64,000 nt of DNA from RGIG4079 sp045637505 (GCA_045637505.1 JAZTZO010000041.1:62001-126000); one strand, 5' to 3'. Shown: positions 8,866 through 19,538, counted from the first letter of the stretch. Made by a program: numbers and translations. Notes: a model not told the origin generated them from the letters alone.

Positions 8866-8896
8866 TTGTGTTTTTAGAAAATAAAAACTATCTTTG
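8866..8896 (+). promoter_or_regulatory. Promoter of the nucleotide-sugar dehydratase gene
   Basis: TTG (8866-8868), 20 bases, TATCTTTG (8889-8896). The start codon follows at 8925. Confidence 0.55.
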
Positions 8897-8924
8897 TAAA
8901 GTAAAGTCTTAAAAATAAAGAATA

Positions 8925-10901
8925 ATGAGCCGACGATTATTGATTAGATTGTCAAAAATGTCATTCATGAAAATTTTGGCCGCAACACCTGCACCAAGAT
9001 GGATGGTTTTGTTTGCCGATTTGGCTATAGTGGCGATTAGTTGCATTCTCACATTTTCATTTAACAATCATGTTCCTGGAAATGGTGTGATGTATTCGCT
9101 AATGGCTAAAACAATGGTGATAATGGCAACCTATCTAGTGTTTAGCATCTCGTTGAAATCATTCCAATATATAATCAGATTGTCGGTAATCGAAGATGTG
9201 TATCGTGTGGTTATGTTGGTTGTGGCCTCTTCGTTATTCCTATCATTTATAGCCTTTGGATTAGAATTTATTGTAGGTCAGCGATATTTAAGCATTTGGA
9301 ATATATTTATAATTGGGGTCTTTTCGTTTTCGTTGATGATGTGCATGAGGCTCACAGTGAAATACTTATATACATTGGTGAATGGCGCAACTACGGTGAG
9401 AAAACGAGTGGTAGTTTTAGGCTCTGCGATAAACTCATTTGTGTTGGCAAGTGCATTAAAGAATGAGGCAGATGGCCGATTTGACCCTGTAGTATTATTA
9501 AGCCTATCTGATAAAAAGATTGACACAACTGTTAATGGTATTCCCATCATAAAATTCAATCGAGAAGAAATATCACAAGTATTTGAAGAGTATAAAAGTG
9601 ACACATTGCTATTCCTCTCTACGCAAATTGAGTTAATGCGTAGCGAATTTGCCGATGTTTTTCTTCAAAACAATATAAAATTATTGATGCTCAATCAAGT
9701 TGAGGAGTTTGAAGTAGATGGTCACGAAATGCCCAACTTATCTACTCATGTCCAAAACATTAAAATTGAGGACTTGCTTGGTCGTGAGGTAATCAAAAAC
9801 AACAACCCATTGATTGAACAACAATTGAGAGATCAAGTGGTGTTGATTACCGGAGCTGCTGGTTCGATTGGGTCAGAAATAGTGCGCCAAGTTGCATTGT
9901 TTAATGCTAAAGAGATAGTACTTGTTGATCAAGCCGAAACGCCAATGCATGAATTGCAGTTAGAATTAGAAGAAAGCTTCCCCGATATAAATGTAAAATT
10001 GTTCATTGGAGATATTACCAATAAGCATCGTATGGAGCATGTGTTTAAACAATATCGTCCACGATATGTATTCCATGCTGCAGCCTATAAACATGTGCCT
10101 ATGATGGAAAATAATCCATCAGAAGCAATCTTTACTAATGTATTTGGGACAAAGAACATCGCTGATTTATCTATAAAATATGATGTGGAAAAATTTGTGA
10201 TGGTATCGACCGATAAGGCTGTTAACCCTACCAATGTAATGGGAGCATCTAAGCGCATTGCTGAGATATATGTGCAATCATTATTCTTCTATCAACAAAA
10301 GGTGCGTGATGGCCACAAAACACGCTTCATTACAACACGATTTGGGAATGTGCTTGGTAGTAATGGTTCGGTGATACCTCGTTTCCGTCAGCAAATAGAG
10401 AGCGGTGGCCCTGTAACTGTGACGCATCGAGATATTATCAGATATTTTATGACTATACCAGAGGCGTGCCAATTGGTATTAGAAGCTGGATGTATGGGTT
10501 TGGGTGGCGAGATTTATATCTTTGACATGGGTAAGCCGGTAAAGATTTACGATTTGGCTACACGCATGATTTCATTAGCAGGTTTGCGCCCCAATGTTGA
10601 CATACAAATTGTAGAAACAGGTCTTCGTCCAGGTGAAAAATTATATGAGGAATTGCTAAATGATAAAGAACTTACAATGGCTACCACTCACCGCAAGATC
10701 ATGATAGCCAAAGTGAGAACATATGAATATAGCGAGATTGAACAACATCTAGATAAATTGAAAGGCTTGTTAGAAGATGATAATCTTCATGATATAGTTT
10801 CGGTAATGAAGCATATTGTCCCCGAATATATCTCTCAAAATTCAGTGTGGCAAGATGTTGATAAAGAAATAAAAGTGGAAAATAATTCAAAAAAAGTATA
10901 G
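8925..10901 (+). CDS. Membrane-bound nucleotide-sugar 4,6-dehydratase (CapD/PglF/WbpM type)
   Basis: A 658-residue protein. The first roughly 140 residues hold four hydrophobic helices that anchor it in the inner membrane, followed by a CoA-binding-like Rossmann segment (about 160-280). The catalytic short-chain dehydrogenase domain starts near residue 300 with ITGAAGSIGSEIVRQ (NAD(P) site) and contains AAAYKHVPMMENNP and VSTDKAVNPTNVMGASKR (about 424-442). That last motif is typical of PglF/WbpM/FlaA1 enzymes, which use Thr-Asp-Lys or Met-Lys in place of the usual Tyr-Lys dyad. Family members turn UDP-GlcNAc into a 4-keto-6-deoxy sugar for surface glycan or glycoprotein synthesis. No glycosyltransferases flank it. 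A lipoprotein gene follows after 7 bases. Confidence 0.88.
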   Translation: MSRRLLIRLSKMSFMKILAATPAPRWMVLFADLAIVAISCILTFSFNNHVPGNGVMYSLMAKTMVIMATYLVFSISLKSFQYIIRLSVIEDVYRVVMLVVASSLFLSFIAFGLEFIVGQRYLSIWNIFIIGVFSFSLMMCMRLTVKYLYTLVNGATTVRKRVVVLGSAINSFVLASALKNEADGRFDPVVLLSLSDKKIDTTVNGIPIIKFNREEISQVFEEYKSDTLLFLSTQIELMRSEFADVFLQNNIKLLMLNQVEEFEVDGHEMPNLSTHVQNIKIEDLLGREVIKNNNPLIEQQLRDQVVLITGAAGSIGSEIVRQVALFNAKEIVLVDQAETPMHELQLELEESFPDINVKLFIGDITNKHRMEHVFKQYRPRYVFHAAAYKHVPMMENNPSEAIFTNVFGTKNIADLSIKYDVEKFVMVSTDKAVNPTNVMGASKRIAEIYVQSLFFYQQKVRDGHKTRFITTRFGNVLGSNGSVIPRFRQQIESGGPVTVTHRDIIRYFMTIPEACQLVLEAGCMGLGGEIYIFDMGKPVKIYDLATRMISLAGLRPNVDIQIVETGLRPGEKLYEELLNDKELTMATTHRKIMIAKVRTYEYSEIEQHLDKLKGLLEDDNLHDIVSVMKHIVPEYISQNSVWQDVDKEIKVENNSKKV

Positions 10902-10908
10902 ATAAGAA

Positions 10909-11565
10909 ATGAAGAAATACTTATTAATTTTAGTTGCAGCATTGTTGTTAATGACACAATCATGTGCTCAATACAACATAACATCTAATAAAAGTGCGTC
11001 AACCGAAAAGAGCGAAGGCTCATCGTCTTCTTCCTCTTCATCAACATCGGCATTAGGTAGTTTTTTAGGAAGCATATTTGCCTCAGATAAAGTTGAATTG
11101 TCGCAATTGGTTGGTACATGGAACTATTCAAGTCCAGCTGTGGGGTTCCAAAGTGAGAATGTGCTAAAAAGTATAGGTGGTTCTGCAGCATCGGCAGCAA
11201 TCGAGAAAGAGTTAGGGACATATTACGACAAGTTAGGATTGGACAATGTAGTGTTGACAATAGACCAAAATGCCAATTTTACTATGAAAACAAAATTTGC
11301 AACACTTAAAGGCGTTGTTGAAAAAGGTAATGATGGTATTTTTGTTTTCAACTTTAAAGCATTTGGTGCGATGAATATTGGCAAACTTGATGTATATACA
11401 ACTTTGTCGGGTAAAACATTGAGCCTTACATGCGATGTGAAAAAAATCGTGGAGTTGTCTAAAAAGATTATCTCAATCACCAATAATACAACCTTGAAAA
11501 GTGTTGTGAAATTACTCGATAGCTATGACGGTGTAACTGCAGGGTTCAAACTTAAAAAACAATAA
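10909..11565 (+). CDS. DUF4923 lipoprotein
   Basis: A 218-residue predicted lipoprotein with lipobox MTQSC (Cys19). A serine-rich linker (about 36-46) leads to a beta-rich domain with LVGTWNYSSPAVGFQSEN and LTIDQNANFTMKTKF, as in the lipocalin-like DUF4923 family of Bacteroidales. Function is unknown. It is 7 bases downstream of the sugar dehydratase and probably cotranscribed; a strong terminator follows. Confidence 0.8.
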   Translation: MKKYLLILVAALLLMTQSCAQYNITSNKSASTEKSEGSSSSSSSSTSALGSFLGSIFASDKVELSQLVGTWNYSSPAVGFQSENVLKSIGGSAASAAIEKELGTYYDKLGLDNVVLTIDQNANFTMKTKFATLKGVVEKGNDGIFVFNFKAFGAMNIGKLDVYTTLSGKTLSLTCDVKKIVELSKKIISITNNTTLKSVVKLLDSYDGVTAGFKLKKQ

Positions 11566-11581
11566 TAGTTTGTAGCATATA

Positions 11582-11621
11582 ACACCAAAAAAGCACCTCG
11601 ATTGAGGTGCTTTTTTGGTGT
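11582..11621. terminator. Bidirectional terminator between convergent genes
   Basis: A perfect 18-bp inverted repeat (11582-11599 with 11604-11621) with loop GATT sits between the DUF4923 gene (plus) and the Dabb gene (minus). A/T runs within each arm suit termination in both directions. Confidence 0.9.
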
Positions 11622-11641
11622 AGGTAGTATTTAACTATCTA

Positions 11642-11935
11642 TTAGAATTCATAGTCAACGCATGCGCGGTCGCCTTTGTGCCCGGCAAGCAATCCAGCTG
11701 CTGCAACATGAGCGGGGTGTTTGGCATATACATCTACATCGGCCATTGAATCAACAACAGCTGTAAGCACTACATCCCATGTTTCGTTGGGGTTTTCATT
11801 TATACCCACTTCCATTGAACGAAGAACTTCAATTTGTTCGGGTAGAGCCAACAATGCTTCTTTGAATTTTAACGCAACCTCACGACGCTCAGCATCGGTG
11901 CCAGTCAATTTGAAAGCTACAATATGTTTTACCAT
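11642..11935 (-). CDS. Dabb-family (stress-responsive alpha/beta barrel) protein
   Basis: A small 97-residue protein starting MVKHIVAFKL, with EVGINENPN, WDVVLTAVVDS and YAKHPAHV, the pattern of the Dabb domain, a dimeric alpha/beta barrel. Members range from stress proteins to ring-forming enzymes; the role here is not determinable. It lies 27 bases downstream of the ABC-F gene with no terminator between them, so it is probably the second gene of that operon. Confidence 0.85.
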   Translation of the reverse strand: MVKHIVAFKLTGTDAERREVALKFKEALLALPEQIEVLRSMEVGINENPNETWDVVLTAVVDSMADVDVYAKHPAHVAAAGLLAGHKGDRACVDYEF

Positions 11936-11962
11936 TTTATTATGAATTTATATTGGTTATAC

Positions 11963-13579
11963 TTATTGATTATATAAACGATCTCTTGCTGCAAGAACTT
12001 TTTCGTCGGTAATATAGTCGTCATAATCCATCATTTTGTCGATAATGCCATTGGGGGTCAACTCAATGATGCGAGTAGCAACAGTTTGGATAAATTCGTG
12101 GTCATGCGACGACATGAGGATGTTGCCTTTAAAGTTTTGCAGAGTATTGTTAAACGCTTGAATTGATTCGAGGTCAAGGTGGTTGGTTGGAGAGTCAAGC
12201 ACCATAGTGTTAGCATCTTTAAGCATCATGCGTGCAATCATACAACGCATTTTTTCACCCCCTGAAAGAACTGATGCCTTCTTGAGGACTTCTTCGCCTG
12301 AGAACAACATTTTGCCGAGGAATCCTTTAAGATATATTTCGCTAGAGTCATCGCTAAATTGGCACAACCAATCAACGAGGTTGAGGTCGGTGTTGAAGAA
12401 TGATGAGTTGTCGAGTGGGAGATAAGCAGTAGTGATAGTTTGTCCCCAATCATAAGTTCCTTCATCGGCTTTGCGGTTACCATTGATAATCTCAAATAGG
12501 GCAGTCATAGCACGGGGATCGCGACTCAAGAAGGCTACTTTATCACCTTTCTCGATTTGGAAATTCACATCTTTAAATAAGAGTTCACCATCAACACTAG
12601 CAGTCAATCCCTTTACTTCAAGAATCTTATTCCCGGGTTCGCGCGATGGAGTGAAGATGATACCTGGATAACGGCGTGATGAAGGTTGAATTTCTTCAAC
12701 ATTAAGTTTTTCAAGCATCTTCTTGCGAGAGGTAGTTTGCTTTGATTTTGCCACATTGGCCGAGAACCGTTGAATGAATTCCAATAACTCTTTGCGCTTT
12801 TCTTCGGCCTTTTTATTTTGTTGTTGTTGTTGGCGAAGAGCTAATTGAGATGATTCATACCAATAGCTATAGTTTCCGGCAAACAAGCTAACCTTGTTGT
12901 AGTCGATATCGAGAGTGTGGGTACACACCGAGTCAAGGAAGTGACGGTCGTGCGAAACCACAAGTACTGTATTTTCAAAGTTTGAAAGATAATCTTCTAA
13001 CCATGCCACTGTTTCAAGGTCAAGGTCGTTGGTGGGCTCATCAAGGAGTAGGTTGTCGGGGTTGCCAAATAGTGCTTTGGCAAGTAGCACACGCACTTTT
13101 TCGTTACCGCTCATGTCTTTCATCAACATGTAGTGGCGGTCTTCTTTAATCCCAAGTCCGCTCAACAATGCTGCCGCATCACTTTCAGCATTCCATCCTT
13201 CGAGCTCGGCAAATTTTTCTTCAAGTTCGGCTGCACGCACACCATCTTCATCGCTAAAGTCTTCTTTGCTATAGAGGGCATCTTTTTCTTGCATAATATC
13301 CCACAACACAGTGTGACCACGCAATACTGTGCTCATTACTGTACATTCGTCAAACTCAAAGTGATCTTGACTCAATACGCTCATGCGCTCGCCAGGACCT
13401 TGTGTTACCGAACCTTGAGTAGGTGATAATTGGTCGCTGAGAATACGCATTAATGTTGATTTCCCTGCGCCATTGGCACCGATGATACCATAACAGTTGC
13501 CAGGTGTGAACTTCAAGTTGACATCTTGAAATAATACTCTTTTACCAAACTGAATACCTAAATTGTTTACCGCAATCAT
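11963..13579 (-). CDS. ABC-F family ATPase, YbiT-like
   Basis: A soluble protein of 538 residues with two ATP-binding cassettes and no membrane segment, the ABC-F layout. Members act on the ribosome as translation factors or protect it. Cassette 1 has Walker A GANGAGKS (34-41), a variant signature (MSGNEKVRV in place of LSGGQ) and LLDEPTNDLDL. Cassette 2 has LSGGEKMRC and DSPTNHLDLES. A charged linker rich in Gln and Lys joins them. The degenerate first signature is typical of the YbiT subgroup. I start at the Met of MIAVNNLGIQ because the upstream ATG at 13612 overlaps the -7 promoter element. Confidence 0.9.
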   Translation of the reverse strand: MIAVNNLGIQFGKRVLFQDVNLKFTPGNCYGIIGANGAGKSTLMRILSDQLSPTQGSVTQGPGERMSVLSQDHFEFDECTVMSTVLRGHTVLWDIMQEKDALYSKEDFSDEDGVRAAELEEKFAELEGWNAESDAAALLSGLGIKEDRHYMLMKDMSGNEKVRVLLAKALFGNPDNLLLDEPTNDLDLETVAWLEDYLSNFENTVLVVSHDRHFLDSVCTHTLDIDYNKVSLFAGNYSYWYESSQLALRQQQQQNKKAEEKRKELLEFIQRFSANVAKSKQTTSRKKMLEKLNVEEIQPSSRRYPGIIFTPSREPGNKILEVKGLTASVDGELLFKDVNFQIEKGDKVAFLSRDPRAMTALFEIINGNRKADEGTYDWGQTITTAYLPLDNSSFFNTDLNLVDWLCQFSDDSSEIYLKGFLGKMLFSGEEVLKKASVLSGGEKMRCMIARMMLKDANTMVLDSPTNHLDLESIQAFNNTLQNFKGNILMSSHDHEFIQTVATRIIELTPNGIIDKMMDYDDYITDEKVLAARDRLYNQ

Positions 13580-13609
13580 TATAAATATTGTCTTAAAAAT
13601 TTCAAAGTG

Positions 13610-13617
13610 CAAAGTTA
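13610..13617 (-). promoter_or_regulatory. -7 promoter element of the ABC-F/Dabb operon
   Basis: TAACTTTG on the minus strand, 30 bases before the chosen start at 13579. It overlaps the in-frame ATG at 13612, so that ATG is not the start. Confidence 0.55.
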
Positions 13618-13694
13618 CGAATTATCGTGCAGAAATAAAAATAGTTAGCTGATGATGTGGAGTGAGTTGTGAATATAATTTTCAATATAAAACA

Positions 13695-13729
13695 CAAAGG
13701 AGAAATTCCTTAGTAGAACTTCTCCTTTG
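13695..13729 (-). terminator. Terminator of the 1929-residue secreted protein gene
   Basis: A 10-bp stem (caaaggagaa/ttctcctttg) sits 20 bases past the stop, followed on the minus strand by a T-rich stretch. Confidence 0.65.
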
Positions 13730-13748
13730 CCTATAGAGTGGATTTTAA

Positions 13749-16700
13749 TTACTTTTTAAGAATCTTCACTGGAGCATTGTTGTTTACTCTCACGAAGTAG
13801 TAACCAGTAGCGAGATTGCTTAAGTCTAATTGCATTGTTGGCAAGTATGATCCAGGAAGACTTATCATCAATTTCCCATCCTCATTATATACATCAACAA
13901 GATAAATTGCTTCATCACATTCAATGTTGAGCATGAAATCGGTTGGAACAGGGTAGAGTTTCAATGTTGATGCATTGTCTTTTACTCCTTCAGCGCCTGT
14001 ATATATAGGTGTTTGACCTGCTTCCATGTTAAAGATTTCGGTAGTACTAATACGAGAATTACCTGCTGCATATACACTGCGAAGTTGGTAATTCCAATTA
14101 GCAGGGTTAAGCTCGGTCTTGTCGCCATCACCCATTGCGCCACCAGCGTTGTCGTTGATTGAACCAAGTTGGTAGAAGGTCAATACGCATTGATAATCTT
14201 CAGTGCGATTTGCTGCAAGTTCTTCTTCGCCAAGTGCATAACCTTTGCTTGTGTTAGGATTGTAAGTTTCTGAAACAATCTTGCCATCGGTAATCTTAAT
14301 TTGTGAAGCAACTGTACCTACATCTGCGCGAGTTGTAGGATTGTATAATCCTGTCATCAAGTTGAATTCTTTCAATTGTTCTTCGTAAATACCATCTTTG
14401 GCTTTGTCAACCCAAATTTCGTAATGAGTTACAGGCTCAACGCGTTGGCTTTCAAATACAGGCTTGTTGAAGTCAATATCAACACGGTGCATATATTTGT
14501 AAACCAAGTTCCAGTCTTTGTCATACCATGCAGGGAACGCAGGATTGGTATATACTTTTACTGTGCCTTTGGCAGGAATACCAGTGTAAAGATCATAGGT
14601 GTGATCAAATGATACCTCACTATCGTAAGTGTCATTTTCCTTGCCTTCTTCAATATTTACATAAGTAGTATTTACCTCGATGCGCCAAATGCGTTTATTG
14701 TCGGCATTGTTGATAGGAATGCGATAGTTGTATTTAAACTCTTTTTTGCCAATTTTAATTGTGTTTGTTGTAGTCTCGCTACCTAATGCATTGAGCTCTG
14801 GGCTATCTAATTTATATATAGTTTTAGTTGGGTTCAAGTCTCCTTCTTGATAGAGTTTTACTGTATAACTATTGTATTTATACTTATCGGCCTTGTCATT
14901 GTCATAATTAGGCTTCGCCCAATAAGCATAACCATCAAAACTTAATAAGTCAACAGCATCTTTGTTTGCTCCAGTTGATGAGTTTTGGTCAGCAATAACT
15001 TCGCCAGTTGAACTTTTATAAGTTGGGTCGAGGTTAATTGCTACAGGAGGAGCAGGGAAGACATTGTTAGGGAATAGCACATATTTAGCAATACGCTCAC
15101 CTGGTACATATTGATAGATATATACGCATTCTACTAAATTGTCGCTTGAAAGTTCAAATTTTCCTAATTCGGCAAACAACCAGTTCCCACTTGCATTGGT
15201 TTGAACATTTGCGGCTTGTTTTGTTTGTGTCCATTGTGCCACGGGAAGTGGATTGCTGAGGTCGGCTGTAGCAACATTTGCCACATCACTCTTAATCCCC
15301 TTTGACACCATAAAGTCACCACTTGATGCCGAGTACATTGTTTGAGGTGAGATGATAAACAAGTCATTGTTAAATTCGATTGTTGTACCACCTGAGTTAT
15401 TAATACGACTTTCAGTTGTAAAGATTGGGTGAATATGATTTTCGCCATTCTCTTTATGTATGCCGAAATATCCATTTGAACGTATTTGGCTGATAAAGTT
15501 ATTGCGATTATTTACAGGGAATGCATAGTTTTCGATACCGTAAGTTACTTTTGCCATAGTACCATCAATAGTTTCATGCTCACCAGCAAGGTTGACAATC
15601 ACTGCGTTAGCGGCATCTACAGTAGCCACACCATTCGCCACTTTGATATTTACTTTTATAACATAAGGCGATTTTGATGGTGAGAAATAGAGGTATCCAC
15701 CATCATCGCTTGTTACATCTCCTTCAAGACTATAGTAGTCAGAGCGTCCACGTTGTGACTTATACGCATTATCAACATACGCATCTTGTGCAAGTTCGTT
15801 CCAGTCGGGGAGAATGTTTCGCAAATTACGATTGGTATAAAGCCCGCTCAAGTCAACATCTATTCTTGACGCTTCAGAATATCCTTCTGTTGCAAGATAA
15901 ATATATCCCGATGTAAAGCGACGTGCAAAATAATCCTTAAGCGATGATGAGAACGCAGCTGCTCCATCAGGAGTAGTGTTTTCAATTCGATCTATGCTAT
16001 TTTGACGCACAAAGATATTCCCTGCTTTATCGGTTGCAATACCCACGTTTGAGCCTTCAGGGAGAGTGATAGGTTTGCTTTCCACACCTGTGCGTGGATC
16101 TTCGGCACTAAACTTCACTATACCACCTGTTGCTGTGGCAACACCTGATTCCCAATCCGACACTCCATCTTCTTCAGGTGAATCATTCTTTGTCAAATAG
16201 TCAGAGCGTTGAGCTATATACCATTTGCCATTATAATATGCACCTTGACGGTAATAGTCACGATCATTGAAATTGGCTGGTTGATTATTTATTTCATCAA
16301 GAGTGTAGTTATATATTTCTTCAAGAGTATATGTAGTCTTTTCAGTGTCGCGAGCTTCAACAATAATTGTTACAGGGTCACTCTTGGCAGTGCGACCTTC
16401 TGCGCCAATATATTCCTCGGCCATTTCATCATATACAGCTTCCACTACATATTTGTGAACTCCTGCACTTAATTTATCTTCATAGAAGTTAAATGATTGA
16501 GAAGTCCCAATAGGCAATTCATCACGATAAATGTTATAGTAGGATGGTTTTATGCCTACATCGGTTGTGCGTTTCCAGAATAACTGTACTGAACCATAGC
16601 CGTTATATGTACGCGCTTTAAAATCTACCGGAGGAATAGGTATAAATGTATAATCAACAGTTACTGATTTAGGATTCATTTCAACACCATTGTATAATGG

Positions 16701-19538
16701 AGCTACTATATATGTGGGCGATGCAACAATATTGATATCGGTAAATGTGCGTGTTGAAGCATCAACAGTTTTTTGCAATTTATTATCACGATAAATATTA
16801 TATCCGGTGATTGTTGCACCTGAATAACCTACAGGTTCGTCCCATGTAAGTATCACATCTTGACGACCCCATATTTCACCAACATCATTGAATTTAAATT
16901 CACCTTTGAGATTTTCTACAGGTGTGGTTACAGCATCAAATTTGTCTGCAGACACTCGATAGACTGTTACTCCGTGATTGGGAGAATAGCAATATATATC
17001 GGCTGTATTTTCATCAACTTTCACTGCACGAACCATTGAACCATAATCACCAACACCTGAAACAGTACTATTTCCATTGGCAGGAGTTAAACCATTGAAT
17101 GGGACATATGAGGCATCACCATTCCCCGCTGTGGTCAAGTTTTTGATTTCTATACCAATACTACTACTTGCTGCCCCATCATTCTTTACATGGAAAGTGT
17201 TTTCACGCAACATAAACACATCCGAATTCATATTTCCTTTGGCCGTTGCGCTAATTGACAAGTTTTCAATCATACTTGAAGCAACTTCACCTCCACCTTC
17301 GGGCAAGGTGATGATAGCACATGAGCCTGTGCGATTGTGGAAATATAATCGACCATCATCAAGAGGACGAATTGCCACTTGATTACTTGTTGCCATAGGG
17401 AGCGTCCAAGTTGTAACCGCTGTTGGAGTAGGAGTACCTGAAACATTTTCAATCTTTATTCTTTTGATTGACTTTGTGCCATTAGGAGCAAACCATATAT
17501 AACCGGTTCCACTATATACATTTCCTTGAGCAGCCATAAAGTCAAAACGTGCTTCAGGAAGATAATTGCCGGTTAAGGTAATCACTTTTTTATTTGTATT
17601 TGCGGTGGCTCCTGCTGGATAGACTGTAAATTGGGTTGTTGGTTTAGAAATACCATTGTCAGATGTTATTATGATATTCCCAGTATCATCATTATCCATA
17701 GCATAACCCCAATCCCAAGAAGTGTAACCGGTATCAAATTTGTCCCAACTTGCAGAACTTGAACTTTGGCCAACATAATACATTGTTCCATATTTATCTG
17801 GAGCCCCCACATACATCTTATTGTTTGATACAGCAATACTTTTTCCTCCAGGGGCATCAGCAGTTCCTAATGTTCCGCCTACTTCCCAGCGTTTTGAGGT
17901 TGTAAATGTGTAGAATATAGGGTCGGTAATTTCGATGTTGTTTGATACTACTTCATCTCCCCATTCTGATGTTTCACTGAAATAAGGAGCAACCTTAAAT
18001 GTATAAGTACCAACAGGTAAATTTGTAAAAGTATATGACAACGCAGTGGTTTCAAATGTAGATGTCCATGAAGAACCTCCATCTGTAGAATAATTTACAG
18101 CATATTTTGAAGCTTTTGCAGCCTTAGGTGCTTCCCATGAAATTGTTGCAACATAAGGTCTGTCCTCAAATGTTTCTGCAACTACATCTGAAACGGTAGG
18201 ACATGGCTCAATTATTTCAATAGAAGAAGTTTTTACCTCTGCCCCATAGGTGAGATATTGCTCATAGTAGGGTGTGACTTTAAATGTGTATGTTCCAGTA
18301 GGAAGATCTCTGAATATATAAGACAATGCTGTAGTTTCTATGGCAGATGACCATGTTGTGCCACCATCAGAAGAGTATTTTATTTCATATTTAGTGGGCA
18401 CATCAGTAGCTGGAGCATTCCAGGTTAATTTTACCTCACTTTTTGTTGATGCATCAATATATGTAGTATTAACATTACTTACTGTATTTACTTTGACATT
18501 TGCAGTAACACGATAAACAGCTGCACCATGGCTCGGTGCGTAACAATATATATCATAATTACAAGCATCTACTTTGATTGCTCTAACAACTGTTCCGACT
18601 CCGGCAATATTTGATAATTGATCAGTTGCACCTGTTGTTGATACGCCATCTTCAACATTGATATTGGAAGCGAGCACCTCTCCGGTAGATAAATTTTTTA
18701 CATCAAAACTGATATCTCCGTATGCACCCCCCGAATTTATTACGTGGAACTGATTGCCTTGAAGTGTAAAAATCTCAGAAGTAAGGTTGCCTAAAACATA
18801 CTTATCTGAATATGGTATTGTAGAGTATGAAGTAAGAGCTCCTCCATTTTCAGGCGCTGTATATAAATATAAACCATTGCCTCGACTATGGAAATATATT
18901 CTACCATCATCAAGCATATATGCTATGGATTGTGATTGAGCATGCGCTGGTGTTGAATATGTCCATACGGTACATCCTGTATTACTATCAATCTCTCCGT
19001 TTACTACATTAAAGCGTAATATATTTTGAGTTCCGCTAGGAATTATCCAAATATATCCTTTTCCTGAGAGTACATTCCCCTGTACTCTCATAAAATCACA
19101 TCGACCTTGATAAAGTAAATTATCAGGAATTTTTATTACCTTTTTGTTGTTATCATTTGTTGCACCTGTTGGATAAACCCAAAAATGAGTATAAGGGTTA
19201 TAGTAGTCTGTTTCATTTGTTGCAATAACAATATTCCCAGCATCATCATTGTCCATTGCAAAACCATACTTTCCGGTTGTCAATCCGAAATCGTAACTTT
19301 TTTCATCATCAAATGATGTTGATTCATTTACATATGTTACAGTGTTATAATTTGATGGGGCAATCAAATACATAGTGCCATTAGATATAGCCATCGTTTT
19401 CCCTGCATTCAGGTGACCCTTGTGATGCCATTTGGGTGTTTTATTAAATGTAAACGTAATTTCAGCGGCATTTGCGATAGGAATCGCAGAAAGGAATACC
19501 ACAAAAATAGCTAATAAATTAAGTAATTTTTGTTTCAT
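13749..19538 (-). CDS. Giant secreted repeat protein with fibronectin type III domains and T9SS C-terminal sorting domain
   Basis: 1929 residues, with a signal peptide (about 1-24, ending IPIANAA). Two related beta-rich modules (about 25-355 and 540-860) share AMDNDDxGNI, AVDG-like and VYRV segments, suggesting propeller-like folds. The first is followed by two tandem FN3 domains (about 356-540) sharing ETTALSY and GTYTFKV. More FN3-like units follow at about 875-1055. The C-terminal half (about 1075-1850) starts with YYRQGAYYNGKWYIAQRSD and has a matching region in the protein at 28119. The last roughly 75 residues (LYPVPTDFMLNIEC ... VNNNAPVKILKK) are a type A T9SS sorting signal. It should be exported, cleaved and attached at the surface. 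Ligand and function are unknown. Confidence 0.82.
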   Translation of the reverse strand: MKQKLLNLLAIFVVFLSAIPIANAAEITFTFNKTPKWHHKGHLNAGKTMAISNGTMYLIAPSNYNTVTYVNESTSFDDEKSYDFGLTTGKYGFAMDNDDAGNIVIATNETDYYNPYTHFWVYPTGATNDNNKKVIKIPDNLLYQGRCDFMRVQGNVLSGKGYIWIIPSGTQNILRFNVVNGEIDSNTGCTVWTYSTPAHAQSQSIAYMLDDGRIYFHSRGNGLYLYTAPENGGALTSYSTIPYSDKYVLGNLTSEIFTLQGNQFHVINSGGAYGDISFDVKNLSTGEVLASNINVEDGVSTTGATDQLSNIAGVGTVVRAIKVDACNYDIYCYAPSHGAAVYRVTANVKVNTVSNVNTTYIDASTKSEVKLTWNAPATDVPTKYEIKYSSDGGTTWSSAIETTALSYIFRDLPTGTYTFKVTPYYEQYLTYGAEVKTSSIEIIEPCPTVSDVVAETFEDRPYVATISWEAPKAAKASKYAVNYSTDGGSSWTSTFETTALSYTFTNLPVGTYTFKVAPYFSETSEWGDEVVSNNIEITDPIFYTFTTSKRWEVGGTLGTADAPGGKSIAVSNNKMYVGAPDKYGTMYYVGQSSSSASWDKFDTGYTSWDWGYAMDNDDTGNIIITSDNGISKPTTQFTVYPAGATANTNKKVITLTGNYLPEARFDFMAAQGNVYSGTGYIWFAPNGTKSIKRIKIENVSGTPTPTAVTTWTLPMATSNQVAIRPLDDGRLYFHNRTGSCAIITLPEGGGEVASSMIENLSISATAKGNMNSDVFMLRENTFHVKNDGAASSSIGIEIKNLTTAGNGDASYVPFNGLTPANGNSTVSGVGDYGSMVRAVKVDENTADIYCYSPNHGVTVYRVSADKFDAVTTPVENLKGEFKFNDVGEIWGRQDVILTWDEPVGYSGATITGYNIYRDNKLQKTVDASTRTFTDINIVASPTYIVAPLYNGVEMNPKSVTVDYTFIPIPPVDFKARTYNGYGSVQLFWKRTTDVGIKPSYYNIYRDELPIGTSQSFNFYEDKLSAGVHKYVVEAVYDEMAEEYIGAEGRTAKSDPVTIIVEARDTEKTTYTLEEIYNYTLDEINNQPANFNDRDYYRQGAYYNGKWYIAQRSDYLTKNDSPEEDGVSDWESGVATATGGIVKFSAEDPRTGVESKPITLPEGSNVGIATDKAGNIFVRQNSIDRIENTTPDGAAAFSSSLKDYFARRFTSGYIYLATEGYSEASRIDVDLSGLYTNRNLRNILPDWNELAQDAYVDNAYKSQRGRSDYYSLEGDVTSDDGGYLYFSPSKSPYVIKVNIKVANGVATVDAANAVIVNLAGEHETIDGTMAKVTYGIENYAFPVNNRNNFISQIRSNGYFGIHKENGENHIHPIFTTESRINNSGGTTIEFNNDLFIISPQTMYSASSGDFMVSKGIKSDVANVATADLSNPLPVAQWTQTKQAANVQTNASGNWLFAELGKFELSSDNLVECVYIYQYVPGERIAKYVLFPNNVFPAPPVAINLDPTYKSSTGEVIADQNSSTGANKDAVDLLSFDGYAYWAKPNYDNDKADKYKYNSYTVKLYQEGDLNPTKTIYKLDSPELNALGSETTTNTIKIGKKEFKYNYRIPINNADNKRIWRIEVNTTYVNIEEGKENDTYDSEVSFDHTYDLYTGIPAKGTVKVYTNPAFPAWYDKDWNLVYKYMHRVDIDFNKPVFESQRVEPVTHYEIWVDKAKDGIYEEQLKEFNLMTGLYNPTTRADVGTVASQIKITDGKIVSETYNPNTSKGYALGEEELAANRTEDYQCVLTFYQLGSINDNAGGAMGDGDKTELNPANWNYQLRSVYAAGNSRISTTEIFNMEAGQTPIYTGAEGVKDNASTLKLYPVPTDFMLNIECDEAIYLVDVYNEDGKLMISLPGSYLPTMQLDLSNLATGYYFVRVNNNAPVKILKK

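Noticed and set aside
11963..13579. Acquired antibiotic-resistance ABC-F (ribosome protection)
   Set aside because: The degenerate first signature MSGNEK and overall layout fit the YbiT housekeeping subgroup, and no mobile context is seen.
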